Below are positions 13,355 through 25,989 of a DNA stretch of 64,000 bases, piece after piece. The position numbers were made by a program, and so were the translations under genes. Within the stretch, counting starts at the first letter, position 1, and each line of letters opens with the position of its first letter. The DNA is from Phyto melanocephala (lineage: Eukaryota > Arthropoda > Insecta > Diptera > Rhinophoridae): NCBI GenBank assembly GCA_941918925.1, contig OW799233.1, positions 10,470,001-10,534,000 on the forward strand. The letters are read 5' to 3'. The notes below the pieces were generated by a model. It had not been told where the DNA came from, ran no database searches, and saw only the letters and a program-made list of their open reading frames with translations.

Positions 13355-14454
13355 TGTTCGGCCAAGCCAAATCTAATCTAATCTACCCTTCACTAACATG
13401 AACATATTTTCTTCAGATGCCATATTTTATTAAAAAATATTTTTAATTATCCTAGCCAAGCTTTATAATTCCCCCATATAAATTTGTTATTGAAAAAATC
13501 TAAAATCTGTCATTTTTTGGTGGTGGCCGTGTTTAATTTTTTCATGTTGTACTGAACCCAGATTAAGGACCTGAAAAAATTATTAACTCAAAAACTATGT
13601 TTCTGGTACCATCTTGAATTTGAAATAAATTTGTAATCTGGCATTTTTGTTTTGGGATGTCTGCTTAGATTTAAAATTTATTCCATATTTATTTATATAC
13701 ATATTGGGCGAGGTGAAAAATATGTAATCTGCCATTTTGATCCGAAGCGTTTTGCGAAGGAAAATTTATGATTTAGACATGGAGAATATGTGGTTTCAGC
13801 GGGATGGTACCACTTGCCACACACCAAGAGAAACAATAAATCTTTTTAATAGAGAGGGCAAGTGAATTGGCCAGCAAGATCGTGTAATTTGACAGCTTTA
13901 GACTAATTTTTGTTGTTTTTTTTTTTTTTAATTAGTGTACAGTAATAATCCCACAACAGTTTAAGAGCCTTAAAAAAATATTATCGTGCAGATATCAACC
14001 ATTAACAACAGTTGAGAAACGGTACCTATTTGTAATAAACTAAAATAAAAATATTTTTAGTATCTCAACGAAAAAATTCCTGTTTTTATTAAAACTAACA
14101 AGATACCTAAAACTTTTAACTAACTTTATAAAAATGATAACAAACCTCTCTGTAAGTTAGCTGAAAGCTAAACATGTAAATTATTTGGTTAAAACGATGG
14201 AAAATTTAAAAGTAAGTCGTGATTTTTTGCTTGTATGAAATAATTTCGCTAATTGCCAATACCGATTAATTTTTAATTATTTACAAGAGATTGATGCGAC
14301 ATACAAATATATGTAACATATTGGGGCTTCAAAAAGTTTATTTCAACAGGCACATGGACAGACGGTCTTTCATATTTATAAGTTTTAGAAAACACGAAGA
14401 TGATGGAGTCGCTGTATACCGAATTATTGCCTCCACAGGTAAAGGGTATAATAA
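13355..14454 (-). repeat. Family A-like repeat, reverse, carrying a transposase fragment
   Basis: The left edge (cggccaagccaaatctaatc ... acccttcac) and right part (acggacagacggtc style segment, then caggtaaagggtata at 14440-14454) correspond, reversed, to the two ends of family A repeats. The middle is unlike the shorter copies and holds a Tc1/mariner-type transposase fragment. It is strongly diverged. Confidence 0.45.
13755..14030 (+). pseudogene. Tc1/mariner-superfamily transposase fragment, decayed
   Basis: A plus-strand reading gives MENMWFQRDGTTCHTPRETI, and after a frame change VNWPARSCNLTALD. These match the catalytic-core region of IS630/Tc1/mariner DDE transposases, where WFQQDGA.CHTAR and WPPRSCDLTPLD are typical and the Asp residues are catalytic. 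Stops and frameshifts interrupt it, and the N-terminal DNA-binding region is absent. It cannot encode an active enzyme. Confidence 0.7.
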
Positions 14455-14814
14455 ATATTGTTAAGATTTTGTGAAACAGTAGGCTTTAAAAAATACATAA
14501 TTTAAGCCAAGCTTTATTTGCCACTATTTGCAAAAACTATTGCATTTATCAGAATTTTCAGAATGTGACAAAATGACTTCTCATATTTTAAGGAGTACCC
14601 TAAAATCTTACGGCAGAAACTGATATTACACGAAATTTAAAACATCATAAAACATCAAGCAGATCAAGAATTTTAACGTTTTTTAAGGTGTTGCTTTATT
14701 TCTTCGTTGTCTGATTAAGGCCAGCTTTGTTAAGCCTTAAAGTGCATATTGTATTGTATTTTGTAGTAATTCTAAGTGAATTTTATTTTTAAGATTTCTA
14801 ATCAATAATCGAAA

Positions 14815-15062
14815 AACATTCAAAAAGCATTCTAAATGACTCCCTTAATGCAAAATAATTTGTCATAAATGATTTGTCTCAAAATGTATGCAACATCATG
14901 CAAAATATAATAAACAATTCATGTAAACAAACAAAATCAAATTATGGAACATTGGTTGCTTTTCACCAAATACTTATGCATGATTTCTATGAACTTATTC
15001 GAATGTGAAGTTTATTAATATATTCAGGTAAGCACATGATCTCCAGTGGCACGCTAATGTTA
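14815..15062 (+). repeat. Interspersed repeat family C, copy 1
   Basis: The sequence from cattctaaatgact through taatttgtcataaatgattt, catcatgcaaaatat and gatctccagtggcacgctaa is the reverse complement, with scattered differences, of 27775-28012. It has no coding capacity. The class is unknown. Confidence 0.65.
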
Positions 15063-15399
15063 TAATAAAAATTATTTTTAACTTAATTTGAAATTGTTGT
15101 TTGTTTTTATAAAATTTGTATACATATTACCCTGAAGAAGCTACCCATTGTTTGGTAGCGAAATATTGGTTAAAATAGATAATTTTTTATAGAAAAACTA
15201 AAAAAAAAAAAAGTTGATCTCAAGCTTGGAAAAATCATATATCTATATATATAAAAATCAATGTGTGTTTGTATGTTTGTTTGTGCTTTATAGACGGCTA
15301 AACGGCTGGACCGATTTCCTTGAAATTTTCACAGAATCTTTCTGTATGTCTGGAAGGAACTATAGGCTATACTTTCGTTTGAAATTGTAAGTGGGCGGG

Positions 15400-16990
15400 G
15401 TGCCACGCCCTATTAAAGAATAAGTATTAAATATTATATATCACGAAAGTTAATGCAGGTAGAGTCTTCAAATTAAGTACGGTAAGCTTTGACATCCACA
15501 CGAACATTTGGGTAAAAAATGGGCGGACTTGGAATAGTAGGCGTGGCCACATGAATTGAATACTAAAATTCGTATATTTGGAAAACGAAATCGATTAGAG
15601 TAGTAAAATTTCGCAAGAGCAACTTTGACATCCAAATAAACATTTCTGGAAAAAATGGGTACATTGGCAATAGTGGGCGTGGCACCTGCCATATGAATTA
15701 AATACTAAAATTTGTATATCTGGAAAACGATATCGATTAGAGTACTAAAATTGTGCAAGGGCAACTTTGACATACAAATAAACATTTTTGTAAAAAATGG
15801 GTACATTAGCAATAGTGGGCGTGGCACCTGCCATATGAATTAAATACTAAAATTTGTATATCTGGAAAACGATATCGATTAGAGTACCAATATTCTACAA
15901 GAGCAACTTTGACACCCAAATGAACATTTTTGGAAAAAAAGGGTACATTAGATATAGTGGGCGTGGCACCTGCCATATGAATTAAATACTAAAATTCGTA
16001 TATCTGGAAAACGATATCGATTAGAGTACTAAAATTTTGCAAGGGCAACTTTGACATCCAAATAAACATTTTTGAAAAAAATGGGTACATTACCAATAGT
16101 GGGCGTGGCACCAACATATGAATTAAATACTAAAATTTGTATATCTGGAAAACGATAACGATTAGAGTACTAAAATTGTGCAAGGGCAACTTTGACATAC
16201 AAATAAACATTTTTGTAAAAAATGGGTACATTAGCAATAGTGGGCGTGGCACCTGCCATATGAATTAAATACTAAAATTTGTATATCTGGAAAACGATAT
16301 CGATTAGAGTACTAAAATTTTGTAAGAGCAACTTTGACATGCAAATAAACATTTCTGTAAAAAATGGGTACATTAGCAGTAGTGGGCATGGCACCTGCCA
16401 TATGAATTAAATACTAAAATTTGTATATCTGGAAAACGATATCGATTAGAGTACCAATATTCTACAAATGCAACTTTGACACCCAAGTGAACATTTTTGG
16501 AAAAAATGGGTACATTAGATATAGTGGGCGTGGCACCTGCAATATGAATTAAATACTAAAATTTTTATATCTGGAAAACGATATCGATTAGAGTACTAAA
16601 ATTTTGCCAGTGCAACTTTGACACCTAAATAAACATTTCTGGAATAAAATGGGTACATTAGAAATAGTGGGCGTGGCAGCTCTCATAGCAATTGAATACT
16701 AAAATTCGTATATTCGGGAAGCGATAATAGTTAGAGTACCCAAATTTTTGCACGAAAAGCTTTGACATCTATATGACTAATTTTTTAAGAAACGAATGCT
16801 TTAGTGATAGTGGGCGTGGCACTTTTCATATGAATTAAATACAAAAAATCGTATATAAAGGAAGCGATAATAGTTAAAGTACCCAAATTTTTCAAGAGAC
16901 AATTTTATGTCTATATGATTATTTGAATAAGAAATGTTTGATTTAGTAATAGTAGGCGTGACACTTGCCAGATCTGTGATCCCCGCAAAC
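15400..16990 (+). repeat. Tandem array, ~142-bp unit, about ten copies (Helitron interior)
   Basis: Each unit contains gggcgtggcacctgccatat, then gaattaaatactaaaatt, atctggaaaacgatatcgat, agagtactaaaat, gcaactttgacatcc and aatgggtacatta. The central units are the most alike and the outer ones are diverged. The same unit occurs three to four times in the Helitrons at 19010-19819 and 50700-51339. Stops occur throughout, so it is non-coding. Confidence 0.85.
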
Positions 16991-17610
16991 GTTTTTAAAT
17001 TTTATCACCTGTAATTTTTTCGGTATAAGAAATTGATTGACCTGAAAAAAAATTTGTTACCTAATATTCCAAAAATATAAATTTGTAACCCATTAAATTT
17101 TGCAACGTAGGTGATTAATTTTTTTACCTGTGATCGGTTCCAAAAATCATTTTTAAAGATTTATTATCTGTAATTACCAAATCTGTGATTCCCGGAAACG
17201 TTTTTAATTTTTATTACCTGTAATTTTTTCGGTATAAGAAATTGTTTGACCTGAAATAAAATTTGTTACCCAATATTCCAAAAATATAAATTTGTAACCC
17301 ATTAAATTTTGCAACGCAGGTGAATAATTTTTTGACCTGTGATCGGTTCAAAAAATCATTTTTAAAGATTTATTATCCGTAATTACCAAATCTGTGATCC
17401 CCGCAAACGTTTTTACATTTTATTACCTGTAATTTTTTCGGTATAAGAAATTATTTGACCTGAAATAAAATTTGTTACCTAATATTCCAAAAATATAAAT
17501 TTGTAACCCATTAAATTTTGCAACGCAAGTGAATAATTTTTTTACCTGTGATCGGTTCAAAAAATCATTTTTAAACATTTATTATCCGTAATTTTTTGTT
17601 AAAGAAAATT
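16969..17610 (+). repeat. Second tandem array, ~210-bp unit, three copies
   Basis: The units start near 16969, 17184 and 17389 with aatctgtgatccccgcaaac. They contain tttttcggtataagaaatt, ttccaaaaatataaatttgt and gacctgtgatcggttc. The copies are very similar. The array lies just upstream of the Helitron ORF and may include its promoter. Confidence 0.8.
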
Positions 17611-17758
17611 TTCTGACCTGGTAAGAAATTTCTTACCTAAGATTTAAAAAATTATAAATTTGACGTACATTCAATTTTATAATTTAATTGAATCTTTGAT
17701 TCTGAACAAGTTTCAAGTTTTTTTTTGTGAATATATACTGTAAAAAATTACAAGTAAA

Positions 17759-18961
17759 ATGCCTCCAAAAAAAACATCCCTTTCTAAACGCACCAAATCT
17801 GCAGAATCATTGCAATCGCAAAGAGAAAATGAAACTTCAGAAGAGCGTGAAGATCGCCTTAGAACTGAAAGAAGTCGAGCTTCAACCTCTAGAGCTGCCG
17901 AAACATATGAACAGCATAACGAACGTCTTCAAAGAGAAAGATCACGATCATCAACATCAAGAGCTTCTGAAACACGATCTGAACGCGAAACACGCTTTGA
18001 AGGTCTTCGACATCATGCTGTAACAGCACGAGCTAACGAGACACCGTCACAACGAGAAGGGCGTCTTCAAAGTCAGCAAAGTCGTACCTCAATATCACGA
18101 GCTACAGAAACATTGTTAGGACGCGTAGAACGACTAGAAGGTATTCGACATCATGCTGAAACAGTACGAGCTAACGAGACACCGTCACAACGGGAAGGGC
18201 GTCTTCAAAGTCAGCAAAGTCGTACCTCAACATCACGAGCTACAGAAACATTCTTAGAACGCGTAGAACGCCTAGAACGTATTCGACATCATGCTGAAGC
18301 AGTACGAGCTAATGAGACACCGTTACAACGGGAAGGGCGTCTTCAAAGTCAGCAAAGTCATACCACAACATCCCGAGCCACTGAAACACCTTTACAACAC
18401 GAAGAACGCCTTGAAGGTCTTCGACATCATGCTGTAGCAGTTCGATCTAACGAGACATCGTTGGAACGTGAAGTACGTATTCAAACTCAGCGAAATCGTA
18501 CAAGATCATCACGAGCCACAGAAACTTTTTTACAGCGTGAGGAACACCTTGAAGATATTCGACGTCACGCCACAACAGTACGAGCCACCGAGACACCGTT
18601 GGAAGGTGAAGAACGTTTAGAAGCTCAGCGGATTCGAACCTCATCAAGGAGAGCAACAGAGAGGATAGAACAATTGAACTTACGCCGTGAACAAAATCGA
18701 AATCGAATGGTTAGTCATCGGAATGCATTTCACACATATGCACGTATTGCATTTAATTACAGGACTGATATTGATTATGCCGAAGACCCATTAGTGGCAA
18801 TAGGTGGCATGAATAAAGTTTGCCAATATTGTAGTGCACTCAAATACAAAAATGAAACACCTGGAATGTGTTGTGCAAACGGTAAAGTTGTTTTGCCTGA
18901 ATTGCTTCCTCCACCAGAACCTTTACAGTCATTGATTTCAGGTAAGACATTCATGGTCTAA
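17759..18961 (+). CDS. Helitron RepHel-like protein, N-terminal part only
   Basis: This is a 400-codon open frame. After a Lys/Ser-rich start, residues ~25-330 are about nine charged repeats of about 32 residues, with a core like RANETPSQREGRLQ and RATET..ERVERLE.IRHHAE, probably helical. Residues ~330-396 read HRNAFHTYARIAF, then MNKVCQYCSALKYKNETPG, MCCANGKVVLPELLPPPEPL and SLISG. This Cys-rich block is conserved at the N-terminus of animal Helitron helicase-like proteins, which normally continue for more than 1000 residues into HUH Rep and a Pif1-type helicase. Here it ends soon after, at GTAAGA, which looks like a splice donor (18942), with an AG at 18989-18990. The second Helitron then interrupts whatever followed. 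Identity as a Helitron protein is likely; activity is unlikely. Confidence 0.75.
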   Translation: MPPKKTSLSKRTKSAESLQSQRENETSEEREDRLRTERSRASTSRAAETYEQHNERLQRERSRSSTSRASETRSERETRFEGLRHHAVTARANETPSQREGRLQSQQSRTSISRATETLLGRVERLEGIRHHAETVRANETPSQREGRLQSQQSRTSTSRATETFLERVERLERIRHHAEAVRANETPLQREGRLQSQQSHTTTSRATETPLQHEERLEGLRHHAVAVRSNETSLEREVRIQTQRNRTRSSRATETFLQREEHLEDIRRHATTVRATETPLEGEERLEAQRIRTSSRRATERIEQLNLRREQNRNRMVSHRNAFHTYARIAFNYRTDIDYAEDPLVAIGGMNKVCQYCSALKYKNETPGMCCANGKVVLPELLPPPEPLQSLISGKTFMV

Positions 18962-19009
18962 TTCATAAACGACTTTGAAATTTATCATAGGTTTACAAAT
19001 CAAATGTTA

Positions 19010-19819
19010 TCTATATATATAAAAATCAATGTGTGTTTGTATGTTTGTATGTTTATATGTTTGTATGTTTGTATGTTTGCTTGTGCTTTATAGACGGTTA
19101 AACGGCTGGACCGATTTCCTTGAAATTTTTACAGAATCTTCCTGTATGTCTGGAAGGAACTATAGGCTATACTTTGGCTTGAAATTGTAAGTGGGCGGGG
19201 TCCCACGCCCTATTAAAGAATAAGTATTAAATATTATATATCACGAAAGTTAATGCAGCTAGAGTCTTTAAATTAAGTACGGTAAACTTTGACATCCACA
19301 CGAATATTTGGGTAAAAAATGGGCGGACTTGCAATAGTAGGCGTGGCCACATGAATTAAATACTAAAATTCATATATTTGGAAAACGATATCGAATAGAG
19401 TAGTAAAATTTTGCAAGAGCAACTTTGACACCCAAATGAACATTTAGGCAAGAAATGGGTGCATTATCAATAGTGGGCGTGGCTCCTATTAAATACTAAA
19501 ATTCGTATATTTGGAAAACGATATCGATTAAAGTAGTAAAATTTTGCAAGAGCAACTTTGACACACAAATGAACATTTAGGCAAGAAATGGGTGCATTAT
19601 CAATAGTGGGCGTGGCACCTACCATATGAATTAAATACTAAAATTCGTATATCTGGAAAACGATATCGATTAGAGTACTAAAATTTTGCAAAAGCAACTT
19701 TGATATTCAAATAAACATTTATGGAAAAAATGGGTGCATTACCAATAGTGGGCGTGGCACCTGCCATATGATTTAAATACTAAAATTTGGGGTGGCGAAG
19801 CGCACCGGGTATTAGCTAG
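19010..19819 (+). mobile_element. Complete non-autonomous Helitron, 810 bp
   Basis: The 5' end is TCTATATATATAAAAATCAA and the 3' end is GGTGGCGAAGCGCACC (imperfect hairpin), then gggtattag and CTAG. It sits between A and T, as Helitrons do, without target duplication. The interior holds about four of the 142-bp units and no ORF. It presumably moved using RepHel from an autonomous relative. It lies directly downstream of the truncated RepHel ORF. Confidence 0.85.
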
Positions 19820-20668
19820 TAATCAATAAAAAAGATCAAGAAATTTAGACGATATATTTTAAATTAAAAAACTTCATCATTAGTTTTTTTTTTTTTTTTA
19901 CTGGGAAACATTAAAAAAGCTTATTTTTTATCATTTGGATATAATGCGATTAAACTGCATAGTGTTTCGTTGCCGGTATACAAAGATTTTTTTCTACTAT
20001 ACGATATTTATTCCATTTAAGTGAAAAAGCGCAACAAACGACGTCAACGGCACGTCATTCGGCATTTACATCAGTGATAATACAATGTATTTTAGTGTTT
20101 TGTAAACAGGTTTTCCCATATTTTGTCTGTCATTATGTTACCGCAGACTTTTCCTCAAGCTCTTCCATTTTGTTAAATGTTTATTATGAAGTAGTCTTTA
20201 TTCCCAATAGCACATAATTATCATACCAAAAAAGAACTCAATGTAAAAAATTAATTGATTTTGTGTTTAAATGAAAACAAAGTTATAAAAGTACGCAAAC
20301 ATTTATTCGAAACGACAGTGCCAACAAACCGTCGCGTTGGCGTTGTGTTTCCAAAAAAATTTAAAGTGTGTATTTCCAATGAAACGGAGTTTTCTCTTAG
20401 AAGATTTCAATGAGTTTATAATCAATCAAAAGTAATAAGAATAAGAAAATTTAATTTCAATCAAGCCATTTCTTTTTGTCAAATTCGACTGTATATATTT
20501 AAAATCTTACAACTAGTAAATCTTTCAAAATACCTTAAATAAATAATTTTTTTTAAAATTAATTAGGGAGCTTTTATACAAACCATTGAAATGTCCTTTA
20601 ATGTAGTATGCATCTGTAAATTGTATTTAGTGCATACCTACACACATACATAATTACTTACATATTTC
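19820..20668. other. Non-coding DNA downstream of the Helitrons
   Basis: AT-rich DNA with a slightly GC-richer part (20020-20400, containing aacgacgtcaacggcacgtc and aaaccgtcgcgttggcgttg). I do not recognise a gene or element. Confidence 0.35.
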
Positions 20669-21265
<597 letters not shown>

Positions 21266-24200
21266 GTACATACACACAAACACATATATGCATATATAAA
21301 CAAATATTATATTATACAAATATATTATTAGTAACTCTGTATATAAATTATTATTCAAACTAATACAGTAAATATTAGTCCCATTTGACCAAACGTTAAA
21401 CTATAAACATAATATAATCTGTTGTTGTTTTTGTTCTTCTTCTTCTTCTTGTAATTACTAAACTTCTTATTATTAATCGAGAAAAATTCTATGTGGGATT
21501 AAAAAGGCCCCAAAAACACAAAACCAAAAAAAAACACACACATTCACTACAGAAAGTCCCAAATTAACCGTGAGACTAAGAGAAAACAGTAGAAACCTTT
21601 TATGAAAAACCGACAAACAAATGCATTTATGACCACAATTTAAGACGTTATTTAAGATTTATATACAATTTTATTAACTTAGTACCTTTGGAAAAACGAA
21701 ATAAAAACAATACTCCCACAGCCACATTCCTCCCTTTTACATACACTTAAGTACTGAAACTGTGTTACAAACACATAAACACTAACATTAAATCATGTTT
21801 GTAAGTTCTTATTTTTTCTTCATATGATCAGCCATTTAACACAGATGTAACTATTTATTTCCTTGTTTCTTTTATCATTTGCTGTCTTTTTTTTTCTATT
21901 TTTATAAGCATTTTATTTATTCATTTGTTTTATTGTTGTAAGTGATTTCAATATGTTTTAATTAACAAAGAAAAATAAATAAAAGCTTAGAGAACTGTAT
22001 ATGTGCGCATTGGGGCGTATGTATGATTTTTATTATATAATAAATAAAAATAGTAATACGCCTTGTGGGTTTTAATTAAAACTGAGCCTTCATGTTTTTG
22101 CTAACTTTGGCAATTAATCTAACTTTCCTTATTAAAAAAAAAAAAAAAAAGAAAAAACCTAATTGGCGACGACCATATTTCCATAACATTTGACATATTA
22201 TTTAACATTGAAATGCGTTTCTCTTGTAACCATAAACTTACAGCTGTCAAGACTTTATTTATCGTAAAAACCGTAAAATTTTTGTAAACCAAAAAAAAAA
22301 AATAACCCAAAATTTTATTTCAAACACGACTAGGTCCAAGTACCAGTACTTTTTATACCAGCAATTTCACTAAAATCACATTTAACATTTCGCATATTTG
22401 AAATCATTAAATTAGTCGATTAAGTCTAGTTCTAAGATTTATTTTTAAGTATGCAAAACGAAAAGATTTGAATTTCTTGGAAAGTTTTTTGTGTTGTATT
22501 TAAGCTTTTTTAAGCTGTTTATTTCAAAGCATAAATTTAGGGACCATAATCCAACGTACAAACAAAGATTTTTTATTTACCAGGTAATCGCAGTGCAGAA
22601 AGAACTTTATTATTTTAATTTTTTTTTTTAAATATAAGAAATTTTAAATTTTTTATAAGTAAGAAAAGATAGAGAATAATTTTAAACTAAAAAGTTTGCC
22701 AGCTCAAATTCAAAATGAGTTAAGAAAAACAAAAAGTCGATCTGAAGAACAAATAAATATTTCTTCAAACTTTGTTCGTACATTTGTTTATGAATTATTA
22801 CCATAATAAATCGTACATCATGAGAGATTTCTTTTCATTTATATTAATTTAAAGTTAGGGATTTATTAGCTTTTAAACACATGGCTTAACGTTTCTTATT
22901 TTGCGATGTATGCACTTATTGGATATTTTTTTTTTACTTTTTGAATTAATTTGTTAAAACATTTCTTTCAATATAAAATTTTTTAACTTTTCTCTAAATC
23001 AAAGTGTTAAAAAGCTAATTTAATTTCAGTACAATAAATAAAGCGACACAATTTCGTTATTTGTTATATTACAACTATTTGTTTAACCTTGAAAAATGTT
23101 CACAAAAAATATTATTTTTAAGCACTATTGACATACTTTTTTTGCACAACAAAAAAAAAATTGAATAAAATAAACACCAACAATAATAAAATTCAACAAA
23201 ATTACGAAAACTCTTGAAAAGAAACTGGGTCAACATCACAGCTACAGAAAAATCAAGCAACAAGCATCGTCACTAAACCAACAACCAGTCATCAGTCACA
23301 CGATGCGTTGAAATGCAAAAATTGTGATGCAAATTAGAAATGTCATTAAAATAAGATGTGCATAAATAAATAACAAAATGTGTGCACACAAGAAACAACA
23401 ACAATAAAATAAATTATTTTTGCGTTAAATATTCCAAAAAAAAAAAATATATTACTAAAAGTTTGTAGCATACTTTTGGGAGTCTGGTTATAAAAAAAAA
23501 CAAACATCAGTGATAATGACCAAAATGTTCATGATGTTGATTTTGATCATGAAGTTGAAAAGAAATAATGACAATGAAAGTAAAATTGGGTTAGTGGCAC
23601 ATGACACTGCTAACAAAATGAAAATGCATGTACACAAATATGTACATAATATACAGCATATGTATATATCGAGCCCTAACAGCGAAAATAACGTAACTGA
23701 CATATTTTTCGAAATTAATTAATGATTTAATGCGGAATTATTCTTTACTCTTGAGCATATATATTGAATCGAAAGTAAAAAAAAATTACAGAATTAAGCC
23801 ATAACGTAAACAACAAGGATTGAAGATTCACCTAATATTTGACGAATCTACGTATATAACTCTTACCAGTTAGTTGTTTTAATTTAAATATAGAAACATA
23901 AAAAAATGGTCACTAAATATCATGTATCTCATAATAAAAATATTACTAATACAAGCCCTTTGTTTTTAAATTTGCTTACATACATGCACGCTTAGGTAAT
24001 TATAATGAAAAATTAAACGCAATAAAAACTCATGATCACTACACACTAACGAAAAAAAACCAAATTAACGAAATCGTTTAGAAATGACTACGACTACTAT
24101 TAAAACTTATCCAAATAACTTATACAAACTTCTTGCCAATAATACATCTCTCATAATTATTTTGTAATCATTCTTAGGAAATTCCGGTTTGACACGTAAA

Positions 24201-24900
24201 TTGTAGTTTGATTGCAGTGAAACTTGAAAATTCGACTTAAAGTTTTTTTTTTTAGTTTTGTGCATATTTTTTATTTCCAAATTAATGCATAATATCGGAT
24301 GAGGCTATTGAAATAAGTGTTGGATGTATTTTAGTAAAATAAAATTAGAAAACTTCTTTAAATTCTTACGTTACCTTTGCGGTCACATTTTAGTTAAACC
24401 TATTTCTATATGGGGAATTAATGTATAACTTATTTATAAATTTCAAAAGATCTATGGTAGACAGACTTCATTTAAATCTTTTTAAAAAATATCATGAACA
24501 AATCGATGAAAAGTTCAAAGGCTTTCTTATGTTAAGATTGGTATTTGTGGGTTACGTTATTTTATAAATATAAATAAATAAAATTCCACAAATTAAAATT
24601 ATCAGCAGACACTTTATTTGGTAGGATTTTTTAACGTGAAAGTCATGCGTATCGTTTTTGGCCTGGTATACTGAAGACTTTAAACAATCTAACGGTGATA
24701 CTGGTGCGGGAATATTTGAATCAATATTTTGTCAATAGATTGCCATTATTGCTTATCCTTTTTCACCATTATCTCACTAATTGCATTGTTTAGTTGCATA
24801 GATTGACGGAATTGTACTGCATTACAATTCTATATATAGAGAAGTCATGAAAAACATTTTATAATTCTCATTTAATTAATTTTAATATTTAATAAATAAA
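21266..24900. other. AT-rich non-coding DNA
   Basis: I see no supported gene, RNA or complete mobile element in this 3.6 kb. Homopolymer A and T runs are frequent (for example 22133-22150). Confidence 0.4.
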
Positions 24901-25007
24901 ACAGAATTACAGCCACCAAAGTGGAGCTGGATTGGTATTCGGGTGGAACTACTGCTGGTACTACGAGTCAAAAAGCTACCGAAAGCTGCTTACATTTGTA
25001 ACTTTTA

Positions 25008-25226
25008 GGGCCATTATTACAACTTGCCTTTAGTTAAAGGTACGATTTTGTCTTCCCAATAAATAGCTTTTCATTATCACAACTTTCATTTTTTATTACT
25101 ATTATTATTAATAATAATAATATTTAATGGATAAAAAAATAATAAATGAGGGCTCTATAATGCAAAGCTACTTATCGGTCCGACAAAATCCTGCCTTTAA
25201 CTAAGGGCAAGTTGTAATAATGACCC
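25008..25226. mobile_element. Harbinger-like MITE, 219 bp
   Basis: Terminal inverted repeats of about 33 bp: gggccattattacaacttgc at the left, and the complement of gcaagttgtaataatgaccc at the right, continuing inward through cctttagttaaagg. Both ends are flanked by TTA (25005-25007 and 25227-25229), the target duplication usual for PIF/Harbinger elements. There is no ORF. A related end, cattattacaacttgcct, occurs at 58219 inside another element. Confidence 0.65.
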
Positions 25227-25229
25227 TTA

Positions 25230-25985
25230 ATCGTAGTTAATACTAACCGAGCGTAAGAGCCACCGAAATCTTCTTTCGGTCTTATTTTGCCGTAATAGTT
25301 AGTTTTAGTTGAGTATCAAAGATTCCGAAATCTTTAAATTTCGTATCCTTAAACCCTAGTTATTATTAGCCAAGGAGTATTCAATTAACGGGTGGTATTT
25401 ACAACACACCCGGTCTATTTTTTCATGTTAACTTTTAATACATCGGACAACTAGTGCAACAGTAAAAATCTATGAAGTTTTTTTTAATATTGTACTTATT
25501 GTAGAATTAGCGCCAATTGAATATTGAAAGCAGAAGAGCGACCGAAAATTTCTTACGTTTGTATTTTACCGTAGTAGTAAGTTTTATACAATTGCAACAA
25601 CTTCTTAAATCTTCTTACGTTCGCATTTTATCATCGTAGTAAAATTCAGCCGAATGTAATAGCTTGCTAAAACTTTTTGTACTTGTAATTTGTGTTTAAA
25701 ATAAAAAGGTAAATTCTTGTTGCTTTTTAGACCTCATTTTCTCCATTTACGTACCATTGCGAGACAGATATTTACGTTCTGACCACATCTAACACAACTT
25801 AACCAGTTACTAATTCTCAGCTTTGTTAAATATACAATAACAACTCAATTAATATTTGTATGAAGTTAGCAGTTCTTAAATCGACTCTGGACAGACTGAA
25901 CTATGACTGGACCGAAAAAAAACTGTATTACACCGTTACTGTTCTTCTTTTTAGCCACATGCTTAAGATTGGATCACGCATAAGT
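25230..25985. other. Spacer, moderately AT-rich
   Basis: It contains several similar phrases around the words ccgaaatcttct and cgtagta (near 25270, 25530 and 25610), hinting at a decayed short tandem duplication. No coding region is recognised. Confidence 0.35.
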
Positions 25986-25989
25986 GTAA

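Larger units (their letters stand above)
15242..19009 (+). mobile_element. Helitron with 5' end and N-terminal ORF, truncated or interrupted
   Basis: The 5' terminus is TCTATATATATAAAAATCAA preceded by A, followed by agacggctaaacggctggac, a leader typical of animal Helitrons. It continues through a ~142-bp tandem array, a ~210-bp tandem array and a 400-codon ORF resembling the N-terminus of Helitron RepHel proteins. The Rep (HUH) nuclease and helicase domains are absent, because a second complete short Helitron begins at 19010. No separate 3' end is seen for this copy. It may share the 3' end at 19819, making a composite element of 15242-19819. Confidence 0.75.

Noticed and set aside
15400..17610. 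CRISPR-like spaced repeats
   Set aside because: The repeats are contiguous 142- and 210-bp tandem units inside a eukaryotic Helitron, with no spacer design.
17727..18023. Overlapping 98-codon frame at the start of the Helitron ORF
   Set aside because: Alternative frame of the 400-codon Helitron protein; ends without motif.
23488..23722. Overlapping open frames on both strands of about 70 codons
   Set aside because: Chance frames in AT-rich DNA; low complexity, no motif.
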